Positions 1 to 10,870 of a stretch of 64,000 bases of DNA are shown piece after piece. Below the pieces are notes generated by a model that saw only the letters and a list, made by a program, of their open reading frames with translations, had not been told where the DNA came from and made no database searches. Made by a program: the position numbers and the translations under genes. Within the stretch, counting starts at the first letter, position 1. Every line of letters starts with the position of its first letter. The stretch comes from Molanna angustata (taxonomy: Eukaryota > Arthropoda > Insecta > Trichoptera > Molannidae): the NCBI GenBank assembly GCA_963576475.1, contig OY754979.1, positions 26,920,034-26,984,033 on the forward strand, read 5' to 3'.

Positions 1-40
1 GTGGGATATGCCGTGATGGTATGTATGTATGTATGTAATT
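1..40 (+). repeat. 3' tail of SINE-A, cut by the window edge
   Basis: The first bases match the 3' end of the SINE-A copies elsewhere in the window (for example 52505-52757): GGGATATGCCGTGATGGT followed by GTAT repeats. The body of the element lies outside the window. Confidence 0.7.
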
Positions 41-156
41 ATATTGATAAATAAATAACTGAAATTAAATTATTTAATTAAAAATATGTATAAAAGTTAA
101 AATCTGAAGGAAAGTAAATTGATACCTATACAAAATATTATATGAATCGATATTGG

Positions 157-346
157 CCAATCAGGGCACTGGATTTGAAGAACAATGGATGCCTCTCGCA
201 AAAATTGGTATAAAAGGCCCGCAAATGATGGGGTGATTAGTAGTGTTTAATTGTTGTCGGTCAAGGGTGGTCGAGGCGCCACCCTATTGACCTAGTAGTG
301 TTATTGTGGTTTAAGTGCGCGTCCGGCATCGGCAGGGGTGGTAAGC
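157..346 (+). promoter_or_regulatory. Putative pol II promoter and first-exon end
   Basis: A CCAAT box (157-161) lies about 50 bases before a strong TATA box, TATAAAAGG at 209-217. Transcription would start near 238-245. About 100 bases further on, GGGGTG/GTAAGC at 335-346 is a good 5' splice-site match with the donor GT at 341. The segment is more GC-rich than its surroundings and is not part of the satellite motif next to it. The order and spacing look like a core promoter plus a short non-coding first exon. No acceptor or downstream coding exon was found in the array that follows, so it may be a retroelement or satellite promoter rather than a gene. Confidence 0.3.
259..292. other. 12-bp-stem hairpin in the putative 5' exon
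   Basis: GGTCAAGGGTGG at 259-270 pairs with CCACCCTATTGACC at 279-292, with two unpaired bases in the 3' arm and a short loop. It is flanked by two near copies of TAGTAGTGTT. It would form in RNA if the promoter at 157-217 is used. Confidence 0.55.
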
Positions 347-689
347 ATTTCTCTTATATTTGATTTAATATTTTAATTATTCTTTTTGATGTCAAAACGT
401 TGGTGATGGTCGTTACATACATGTAATTGATTGTATGTAGTACGATCCTCACTAATGAATTGCTGTCATCCATTATTTACTGCAATTTATATGAATAATC
501 ATGGGATCAGATTCAGCGTAAGAACACATTGAAGTTCATATTGTCGCATTGTATTTTATTTCAAAATACTCAATGTCTTATGCTGTGAACAGCCTAAAAT
601 TCCTATTTAAGTTTTTGTGATTCGATTTTGTGTCTGAGATCATATTATGTACTTCATAAATTTTCGCACCGAAAATTTTGTATGATTTA

Positions 690-3600
690 ATGTTGTCAAC
701 AGCTATACATTTTTCTACGTACGTTTTTGTAATATCGTAGTAGGCATATGTTTGGCGGTTGAATGCATATAAGGGGGTGTAATCTTTAACAAAAAGTCAT
801 CGTCGGTATTTAATTTATGTTGTCATTAGCTATACATTATTCTGCATGCGTTTTTTGTGATTCGTATCAGATAAATGTTTGGCTCTTGAAGGCATATTGA
901 CATGTACAATTAATTTATTTGTCATGCGACAATATTTGTTTTTTTATGTTGTCAGCCGTATGATTTATATTGTCATTAGCTAGACATTATTCTGCATACG
1001 TTTTTGTTATTCGTATCAGATTGGTGTTTGGCTTTTGAAAGTATATTGTACAATTCATTTAATTATCATGCCAACAAATTTCAAACAGCAAAGTTGTCAG
1101 CAATATAATTAGCATTTTTTGTGTTGTCAATAGCAAAACATTTATCTGCATACGTTTTTTGTCGTATCACATAAGTGCTTGGCTCTTGAAAGCATATTAT
1201 AATCAGCGGCTACATATTTTCTACATGCCTAACAATGTTTGTCATTTTCATGGTATTGATTGTTTGTTACATGCATTTTAATGTCGCACGATCCATACTG
1301 TGCTAATGGTGGATATACAGCTTTGAATTCAAACCAATATCACTATTATCGTTAAATTTGTCTGCGAAGGATGTTTGACAACAAAATAATTCTTTATTTT
1401 TGTTTATTTCGTTTGACGGTCGAAAGCATATTGGGGTAAACCTACATATTAAACTAAGAAACATGTGATGTGTAGTAAGTCTGTGTTGGTTGTCGCTACG
1501 TCAATATGTATTGTAGGACACTTTACACATACTAACTTTATTTTACAATTGTTTTTTCTTTGCTGGTCATCCATATAAGGGTTTCGGTTGAAATATTTGA
1601 AGCCGCTCTAACCTGTTTCATCTCATGTTGTCAGTAGCCACCATTTTTCTATTTACGTTTTTATGATTCGTAGTAGTTAAATGATTGGCGGTTGAAAGCA
1701 TGTAGTGTTGTACAGTTAAGTTTTTGTCGCGCCACAAAATAAATTAATATTCATCCATGTTGTCAGCAGCTATACATTTTTCTACTTACGTTTTTGTAAT
1801 TTCGTAGTAGACTTATGTTTGGCGGTTGAATGCATATTATTTATACCGTCCATCAACAGTCGCAACAACTGTGTTGTCAGTAGCTACACATTATTCTGCA
1901 TACGTTTTTTTATTCGTAGCAGATATATGTTTGGCGGTTGGTATCATATTGAAAGGAGAAATCATTTACAATAAATAACTGTCGGTAATTAATTTAGTGT
2001 TTTCTCATTTCTATTGTTGTCATATGCATTGCTGGTTATCTTTTATTTGTTGTTATTTACGTACTTAAAATTGTAGTACAACAAATAAAAGACAACCATT
2101 GAAGCAATTGTCACCACACGATTCTTCGGGATTAAGTTGCGGTCAGTGCGTTGGTGTCGTTTCTTACATGTATTTGTAGTACGATCCACGCTTGTGTATT
2201 ACTGTAATCCTAAGCTTGTAGAATGTCATCAGGTTCAGAAATGCCAATAAAGTTTATGTCGTTGCATCGAATATTTTTTTCATACCTGTTATATTGTCAA
2301 CAGTGACATTTTTTCTACATAGATACGTTTTGTGATTTACAGTGGTTACATAATTGTCAGCAGCATACACATTTTCTGCTGACGTTTTTTTCGTGTGTAG
2401 CAAATATTATAACGTCGGTATATTAACATTTTTTTTTTTATTTTTATATAAAGTTTTTATTTTTTTATGTAGGTATGTTGTCAGTAGCTTTACATAAATT
2501 TGAATACGTTTTTTTGATTCGTATCAGATAGGTGTTTGGCTCTTGAAAGCATAATGACATGTACAATTCGTTTATTTATCATTCCACAATTTTTTTCATT
2601 TGTGTTGTCAGCCGTATAATTTATATTTTGTTTATATTGTCATTAGCTATACATTATTCTGCATGCGTTTTTATTATTCGTATCAGATTGGTGTTTGGCT
2701 TTTGAAAGCATATTGTAAAATTCTTGTACAATTTATAAATTATTGTACAATTTATAAATTATTGTACAATTTAAACAACAAAGTTGTCAACAGTATAATT
2801 AACAATTTTTTGTGTTGTCAATAGCTAAGCATTTATTTGCATACGTTTTATGTCGTATCACATAAGTGCTTGACTCTTGAAAGCATATTATAATCAGCGG
2901 CTACATACCTCACAATGTTTGTCATTTTCATGGTATTGGTTGTTTGTTACATGTATTTTAATGTCGCACGATCCATACTGTGCTAATGGTGGACATACAG
3001 CTTTGAATTCAAAGCAATATCACTATTATCGTTCAGTATCGTTCAATAATATCAACAAAATAAACTTCTTTGAATGTTGAAAGAATATTGGGATAAACCT
3101 ACAGTAAGAAACATGTTATGTGTAGTAAGTCTGTGTTGGTTGTCGCTACGTCAATATATATTGTAGGATACTTTATACATACTAACTTTATTTAATTGTT
3201 TTTTTCTTTGCTGGTCATCCATATAATAAGAGTTTCCGTTGGAATATATGAAGCCGCTCTAACCTATTTCATCTCATGTTTTCAGCAGCCACACATTTTT
3301 CTACTTACGTTTTATGATTCGTAGGGGTCAAATGATTGGCGGTTGAAAGCATGTAGTGTTGTACAGTTAATTTTATATCGCGCCACAAAATAAATTTATA
3401 TTCATTCATGTTGTCAGCAGCTATACATTTTTCTACGTACGTTTTTGTAATACCGTACTAGACATAATGTTTGGCGGTTGAATGCTTATTAGGGGGTGTA
3501 ATCTTGAAACAAAAACAAAAAGTCATCGTCGGTATTTAATTTATGTTGTCATTAGCTATACATTATTCTGCATGCGTTTTTTGTGATTCGTATCAGATAA

Positions 3601-6125
3601 ATGTTTGGCTCTTGAAGGCATATTGACATGTACAATTCATTTATTTGTCTTGCGACAATATTTGTTTTTTTATGTTGTCAGCCGTATGATTTATATTGTC
3701 ATTAGCTAGACATTATTCTGCATACGTTTTTGTTATTCGTATCAGATTGGTGTTTGGCTTTTGAAAGTATATTGTACAATTCATTTAATTATCATGCCAA
3801 CGAATTTCAAACAGCAAAGTTGTCAGCAATATAATTAGCATTATTTGTGTTGTCAATAGCAAAACATTTATCTGCATACGTTTTTTGTCGTATCACATAA
3901 GTGCTTGGCTCTTGAAAGCATATTATAATCAGCGGCTACATATTTTCTACATGCCTAACAATGTTTGTCATTTTCGTGGTATTGATTGTTTGTTACATGC
4001 ATTTTAATGTCGCACGATCCATACTGTGCTAATGGTGGATATACAGCTTTGAATTCAAACCAATATCACTATTATCGTTAAATTTGTCTGCGAAGGATGT
4101 TTGACAACAAAATAATTCTTTATTTTTGTTTATTTCGTTTGACGGTCGAAAGCATATTGGGGTAAACCTACATATTATACTAAGAAACATGTGATGTGTA
4201 GTAAGTCTGTGTTGGTTGTCGCTACGTCAATATGTATTGTAGGACACTTTACACATACTAACTTTATTTTACAATTGTTTTTTCTTTGCTGGTCATCTAT
4301 ATAAGGGTTTCGGTTGAAATATTTGAAGCCGCTCTAACCTGTTTCATCTCATGTTGTCAGTAGCCACCATTTTTCTATTTACGTTTTTATGATTCGTAGT
4401 AGTTAAATGATTGGCGGTTGAAAGCATGTAGTGTTGTACAGTTAAGTTTTTTGTCGCGCTACAAAATAAATTAATATTCATCCATGTTGTCAGCAGCTAT
4501 ACATTTTTCTACTTACGTTTTTGTAATATCGTAGTAGACTTATGTTTGGCGGTTGAATGCATATTATTTATACCATCCATCAACAGTCGCAACAACTGTG
4601 TTGTCAGCAGCTACACATTATTCTGCATACGTTTTTTTATTCGTAGCAGATATATGTTTGGCGGTTGGTAGCATATTGAAAGGAGAAATCATTTACAATA
4701 AATAACTGTCGGTAATTAATTTAGTGTTTTCTCATTTCTATTGTTATCATATGCATTCTGGTTATCTTTTATTTGTTGTTATTTACGTACTTAAAATTGT
4801 AGTACAACAAATAAAAGACAACCATTGAAGCAATTGTCACCACACGATTCTTCGGGATTAAGTTGCGGTCAGTGCGTTGGTGTCGTTTCTTACATGTATT
4901 TGTAGTACGATCCACGCTTGTGGATTACTGTAATCCTAAGCTTGTAGAATGTCATTAGGTTCAGAAATGCCAATAAAGTTTATGTCGTTGCATCGAATAT
5001 TTTTTTCATACCTGTTATATTGTCAACAGTGACATTTTTTCTACATACATACGTTTTGTGATTTACAGTGGTTACATAATTGTCAGCAGCATACACATTT
5101 TCTGCAGACGTTTTTTTCGTGTGTAGCAAATATTATAACGTCGGTATATTAACAATTTTTATATAAAGTTTTTATTTTTTTATGTAGGTATGTTGTCAGT
5201 AGCTTTACATAAATTTGAATACTTTTTTTTTATTCGTATCAGATAGGTGTTTGGCTCTTGAAAGCATATTGACATGTACAATTCGTTTATTTATCATACC
5301 ACAATTTTTTTCATTTGTGTTGTCAGCCGTATAATTTATATTTTGTTTATATTGTCATTAGCTATACATTATTCTGCATGCGTTTTTATTATTCGTATCA
5401 GATTGGTGTTTGGCTTTTGAAAGCATATTGTAAAATTCTTGTACAATTTATAAATTATTGTACAATTTATAAATTATTGTACAATTTAAACAACAAAGTT
5501 GTCAACAGTATAATTAACAATTTTTTGTGTTGTCAATAGCTAAGCATTTATTTGCATACGTTTTATGTCGTATCACATAAGTGCTTGACTCTTGAAAGCA
5601 TATTATAATCAGCGGCTACATACCTCACAATGTTTGTCATTTTCATGGTATTGGTTGTTTGTTACATGTATTTTAATGTCGCACGATCCATACTGTGCTA
5701 ATGGTGGACATACAGCTTTGAATTCAAAGCAATATCACTATTATCGTTCAGTATCGTTCAATAATATCAACAAAATAAACTTCTTTGAATGTTGAAAGAA
5801 TATTGGGATAAACCTACAGTAAGAAACATGTTATGTGTAGTAAGTCTGTGTTGGTTGTCGCTACGTCAATATATATTGTAGGATACTTTATACATACTAA
5901 CTTTATTTTACAATTGTTTTTTTCTTTGCTGGTCATCCATATAATAAGAGTTTCCGTTGGAATATATGAAGCCGCTCTAACCTATTTCATCTCATGTTTT
6001 CAGCAGCCACACATTTTTCTACTTACGTTTTATGATTCGTAGGGGTCAAATGATTGGCGGTTGAAAGCATGTAGTGTTGTTCAGTTAATTTTATATCGCG
6101 CCACAAAATAAATTTATATTCATTC
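690..6125. repeat. Tandem duplication of a 2,715 bp higher-order unit
   Basis: Copy 1 (about 690-3405) and copy 2 (about 3405-6125) match almost base for base at an offset of 2,715. For example 2600-2824 matches 5315-5539, and 2877-3080 matches 5592-5795. Differences are scattered substitutions and short indels, such as a 4-base loss near 3192 relative to 5907. Near identity over 2.7 kb shows duplication far more recent than the divergence between ~90 bp monomers. Confidence 0.9.
2025..2200. repeat. Core block shared by arrays A and B (array A example)
   Basis: This block contains TTGCTGGTTATCTTTTATTT, AAAATTGTAGTACAACAAAT, GAAGCAATTGTCACCACACG, GTCAGTGCGTTGGT, and ACATGTATTTGTAGTACGAT, in that order. 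The same ordered landmarks occur in array B on the opposite strand. Further array A copies are near 4735-4915, 6545-6720, 7970-8145 and 10365-10780 (the last split by a LINE). A partial one is near 395-470. Confidence 0.8.
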
Positions 6126-9100
6126 ATGTTGTGAGCAGCTATACATTTTTCTACGTACGTTTTTGTAATACCGTACTAGACATAATGTTTGGCGGTTGAA
6201 TGCATATTATTTATGTCGTCAGCAGTCGCAAATTTTGTTTTTCATATGTGTTGTCAGCAGCTACACATTTCTCTGCATACGCTTTTTTATACGTAGCAGA
6301 TATATGTTTGGCGGTTGGTAGCATATTGAAAGGATAAATCATTAATAATTAATAACTATCGCTAATTAATTCATATTATCAGTAGCATTCTGCATTCTGT
6401 TTTTGTGATTCGTATCAGATATGTATTTGGCTCTTGAAGGCATATTGAAATGTACAATTAAATTCAGCGCAAGCCGTATTCTACGTACACTTGATTGTAG
6501 TACAGTATTCACCGATCGACATTTTTTAGTGTTAATTCATTACAATTATCATATGCGTTGCTGGTTATCTTTTGTTTGCTGTTATTTACATACTTAAAAT
6601 TGTAGTACAACACATAAAAGACAACCATTGAAGCAATTGTCACCACACGATTCTTCGGGATTAAGTTGCAGTCAGTGCGTTGGTGTCGTTTCTTATGTGT
6701 ATTTGTAGTTCGATCCACGGTTGTGGGTTGTTGTAATCCTTAGCTTGTAGTATGGCATCAGGTCGGAAATGCCAATAAAGTTTATGTCGTTGCACCGAAT
6801 ATTTTTTTCATACCTGTGATATTGTCAACAGCGACATTTAATTCTTCGTACGTTTCTGTGATTTGCAGTGGTTACTTAATTGTCAGCAGCTACAAATTTT
6901 TCAACATATTTTCTCATGTGTAGCAAATATCATATATTATGGAACATCGGTATATTATATAGGTATATTGTCAGTAGCTTTACATTATTTTGGATACGTT
7001 TTTGTGATTCGTATCAGATTGGTGTTTGGCTTTTGGAAGCATATTGTACAATTTATTTAATTTTACAAAATTTTAAAGAACTAAGTTGTCCGCAGTATAA
7101 TTAGGATTTTTTGTGTTGTCAATAGCTAAACATTTATCTGTATACGTTTTTTGTCGTATAACATAAGTGTTTGGCTCTTGAAAGCATATTATCACTATAA
7201 TCGTTCAATAATATCAACAAAATGATTCTTTATTTTTGTTTATTTCGTGTAGCTTTCATTAAGTAAGTCTGTCTTGGTTGTCGCTACGTCAATATGTATT
7301 GTAGGGTACTTTATACATACTAACTTTATTTTACAATTGTTTTTTTCTTTGCTGGTCATCCATATAATAAGAGTTTCCGTTGGAATATATGAAGCCGCTC
7401 TAACCTATTTCATCTCATGTTTTCAGCAGCCACACATTTTTCTACTTACGTTTTATGATTCGTAGGGGTCAAATGATTGGCGGTTGAAAGCATGTAGTGT
7501 TGTTCAGTTAATTTTATATCGCGCCACAAAATAAATTTATATTCATTCATGTTGTGAGCAGCTATACATTTTTCTACGTACGTTTTTGTAATACCGTACT
7601 AGACATAATGTTTGGCGGTTGAATGCATATTATTTATGTCGTCAGCAGTCGCAACTTTTGTTTTTCATATGTGTTGTCAGCAGCTACACATTTCTCTGCA
7701 TACGCTTTTTTATACGTAGCAGATATATGTTTGGCGGTTGGTAGCATATTGAAAGGATAAATCATTAATAATTAATAACTATCGCTAATTAATTCATATT
7801 ATCAGTAGCATTCTGCATTCTGTTTTTGTGATTCGTATCAGATATGTATTTGGCTCTTGAAGGCATATTGAAATGTACAATTAAATTCAGCGCAAGCCGT
7901 ATTCTACGTACACTTGATTGTAGTACAGTATTCACCGATCGACATTTTTTAGTGTTAATTCATTACAATTATCATATGCGTTGCTGGTTATCTTTTGTTT
8001 GCTGTTATTTACATACTTAAAATTGTAGTACAACACATAAAAGACAACCATTGAAGCAATTGTCACCACACGATTCTTCGGGATTAAGTTGCAGTCAGTG
8101 CGTTGGTGTCGTTTCTTATGTGTATTTGTAGTTCGATCCACGGTTGTGGGTTGTTGTAATCCTTAGCTTGTAGTATGGCATCAGGTCGGAAATGCCAATA
8201 AAGTTTATGTCGTTGCACCGAATATTTTTTTCATACCTGTGATATTGTCAACAGCGACATTTAATTCTTCGTACGTTTCTGTGATTTGCAGTGGTTACTT
8301 AATTGTCAGCAGCTACAAATTTTTCAACATATTTTCTCATGTGTAGCAAATATCATATATTATGGAACATCGGTATATTATATAGGTATATTGTCAGTAG
8401 CTTTACATTATTTTGGATACGTTTTTGTGATTCGTATCAGATTGGTGTTTGGCTTTTGGAAGCATATTGTACAATTTATTTAATTTTACAAAATTTTAAA
8501 GAACTAAGTTGTCCGCAGTATAATTAGGATTTTTTGTGTTGTCAATAGCTAAACATTTATCTGTATACGTTTTTTGTCGTATAACATAAGTGTTTGGCTC
8601 TTGAAAGCATATTATCACTATAATCGTTCAATAATATCAACAAAATGATTCTTTATTTTTGTTTATTTCGTGTAGCTTTCATTAAGTAAGTCTGTCTTGG
8701 TTGTCGCTACGTCAATATGTATTGTAGGGTACTTTATACATACTAACTTTATTTTACAATTGTTTTTTTCTTTGCTGGTCATCCATATAATAAGAGTTTC
8801 CGTTGGAATATATGAAGCCGCTCTAACCTATTTCATCTCATGTTTTCAGCAGCCACACATTTTTCTACTTACGTTTTATGATTCGTAGGGGTCAAATGAT
8901 TGGCGGTTGAAAGCATGTAGTGTTGTACAGTTAATTTTATATCGCGCCACAAAATAAATTTATATTCATTCATGTTGTCAGCAGCTATACATTTTTCTAC
9001 GTACGCTTTTGTAATACCGTACTAGACATAATGTTTGGCGGTTGAATGCATATTATTTATGTCGTCAGCAGTCGCAACTTTTGTTTTTCATATATGTTGT

Positions 9101-9180
9101 CAGCAGCTACACATTTCTCTGCATACTCTTTTTTATTCGTAGCAGATATATGTTTGGCGGTTGGTAGCATATCGAAAGGA
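5850..9180. repeat. 1,423 bp higher-order unit, about 2.3 copies
   Basis: Three successive copies start near 5850, 7273 and 8696. 6509-6718 matches 7932-8141 and 6863-7060 matches 8286-8483, an offset of 1,423. The third copy decays near 9180. The first copy overlaps the end of the 2,715 bp duplication, so unequal exchange used different register lengths within one array. Confidence 0.88.
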
Positions 9181-10394
9181 GAAATCATTTTCAATAAATA
9201 ACTATTCTTAATTGAATTATACTGTCAGTAGCTATATATTATTCTGCATATGTTTTTGTGATTCATATCAGATAGGTGTTTGGCTCTTGAAGGTATATAT
9301 TTCAATATCATTTAATGATTCGGCGGATATTTTGTGGTATTTAATAATAATTCAAATATGATATATATTTCAATCCATTTATTTTGTGTTTGACAGCATA
9401 AATAATTCTTGTGTTATTTATGTTGCAGGCGTATAATTTGTATTTATTCTTTTATCTAAAAAAAAAATTCATTGATGATGTCAGCATCTATACATTTTTC
9501 TACGTACGTGTTTGTAATATCGTTAATCACATATGTTTGCCGGTTGAATGCATATTGAGTTGTACAATTAGTTTCGGCGCGTGCCATAAATTTTCCTTTT
9601 TATTATGTTGTCTTCTGCTCAACATTTATTTGCTTTTTTTTATTCATGTGAAATAGGTGCTTGGCACGTAAAAGCATATATAGTCCTGCGTAGACTTACA
9701 TAAAAATTAGTGTATAGACCCCCAATTTAGAGGTAGTGTTTTATATTTGCCGTTGTCAGGAAGCTGACTCGTTGACCTAATTGTGGTTTCGATACACATC
9801 CCGTTGGTTGTCGCTACGTCAATATGTATTGTAGGACACTTTTCACATACTAACTTTATTTTACAATTGTTTTTCCTTTGCTGTTCTTCCATATAAGGGT
9901 TTCTGTTGAAATATTTGAAGCCTCTCTAACCTACTTCATCTCATGATGTCAGCAGCCACACATTTTTCTACTTACGTTTTTATGATTCGTAGTAGTTAAA
10001 TGATTGGCGGTTGAAAGCATGTAGTGTACAGTTATTTTTTTTTGTCGCGCCACAAAATACATTAATATTCATTCATGTTGTCAGCAGCTATACATTTTTC
10101 TATGTACGTTTTTGTAATATCGTACTAGACATATGGCGGTTGAATGCATATTATTTTTATGCCGTCCGTCAGCAGTCGCAACAACTGTGGTCTTTAGCTA
10201 CATATTATTATGCATACGTTTTTTGTATATGTTTGATTATACTTGTTTTGTATATGTGATATACCTATGTTTGGCGGTTGGTAGCATATTGAAAGGAGAA
10301 ATCATTTACAATAAATAACTATCGGTAATAATTAATTTAGTGTTTATTCATTTCAATTTTTATCATATGCATTGCTGGTTGTCTTTTGTTGTTA

Positions 10395-10643
10395 TTTCTC
10401 TTCTTCTGGGTCACAATCCTAAGATTGGTCTGCACCAAACACTCGATCTTTCCACTTAACTCTATCGTCCGCCAGTCTCTTCATCTCTTTGTAGCTGCTA
10501 CAGCGCACGTCACCGATTATCTGGTCTATATAGTTGTTTCTGGGGCGACCTCTACAGTTACCCCCATCAATCATTCCTTCGACGATGGTAAAAAGCAGGC
10601 CTGGGTGCCGGATGTTGTGGCCTATCCAAGTGGTTGCTGTTAT
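10395..10643 (-). mobile_element. LINE fragment (RT C-terminus) inserted in array A
   Basis: The minus strand reads through a typical non-LTR reverse-transcriptase C-terminal tail: a WIGH motif, a GRPRNNYIDQI motif (usual form GRPRK-x-YIDQ), then YKEMKRLADDR and a terminal W-K. The interrupted satellite core block is visible on both sides. TGTTATTT occurs at both junctions (ending near 10397 and starting near 10637), consistent with a target duplication of about 8 bp. The fragment is about 240 bp, a normal 5' truncation. The clade cannot be assigned from this tail. Confidence 0.72.
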
Positions 10644-10866
10644 TTACATATTTAAAATTGTAGTACAACAAATAAAAGACGACCATTGGAGCAATTGTCA
10701 CCACACGATTCATCGGGATTAAGTTGCAGTCAGTGCGTTGGTAGTTTCCTATATGTATTCGTTGTATGATCCACGCTTGTGGATTGCTGTAATCCTTAAC
10801 TTGTAGAATAGCATCAGGTTCAGAAATGCCAATAAAGTTTATGTCGTTGCACCAAATATCAGATTG

Positions 10867-10870
10867 GTGT
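10867..10870. other. Target-site duplication, left copy (GTGT)
   Basis: GTGT lies immediately outside the left LTR and recurs immediately outside the right LTR at 27877-27880. Removing the element and one GTGT restores the satellite text GATTGGTGTTTGGCTTTTGA, which occurs intact elsewhere in array A. This fixes the element boundaries to the base. Confidence 0.92.

Larger units (their letters stand above)
360..10866. repeat. Satellite array A (about 90 bp motif, higher-order)
   Basis: The segment is dozens of diverged copies of one motif with fixed landmarks: TGTTGTCAGCAGCTACACAT, then TACGTTTTTGTRATWCGTA, then ATGTTTGGCGGTTGAAWGCA. Copies differ by substitutions and small indels and are spaced by variable AT-rich linkers. 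They are arranged in larger units (2,715 bp and 1,423 bp, listed separately). Short open frames recur at these same spacings and are by-products of the repeat. The array is broken by a LINE fragment at 10395-10643 and ends where the LTR retrotransposon inserted at 10870/10871. It resumes at 27877. Confidence 0.9.

Noticed and set aside
2600..8888. Repeated small open frames of 60-80 codons in array A
   Set aside because: They recur only because the satellite units recur, use alternative starts, are rich in Y, F, I and C, and several differ by frame-breaking indels between units.
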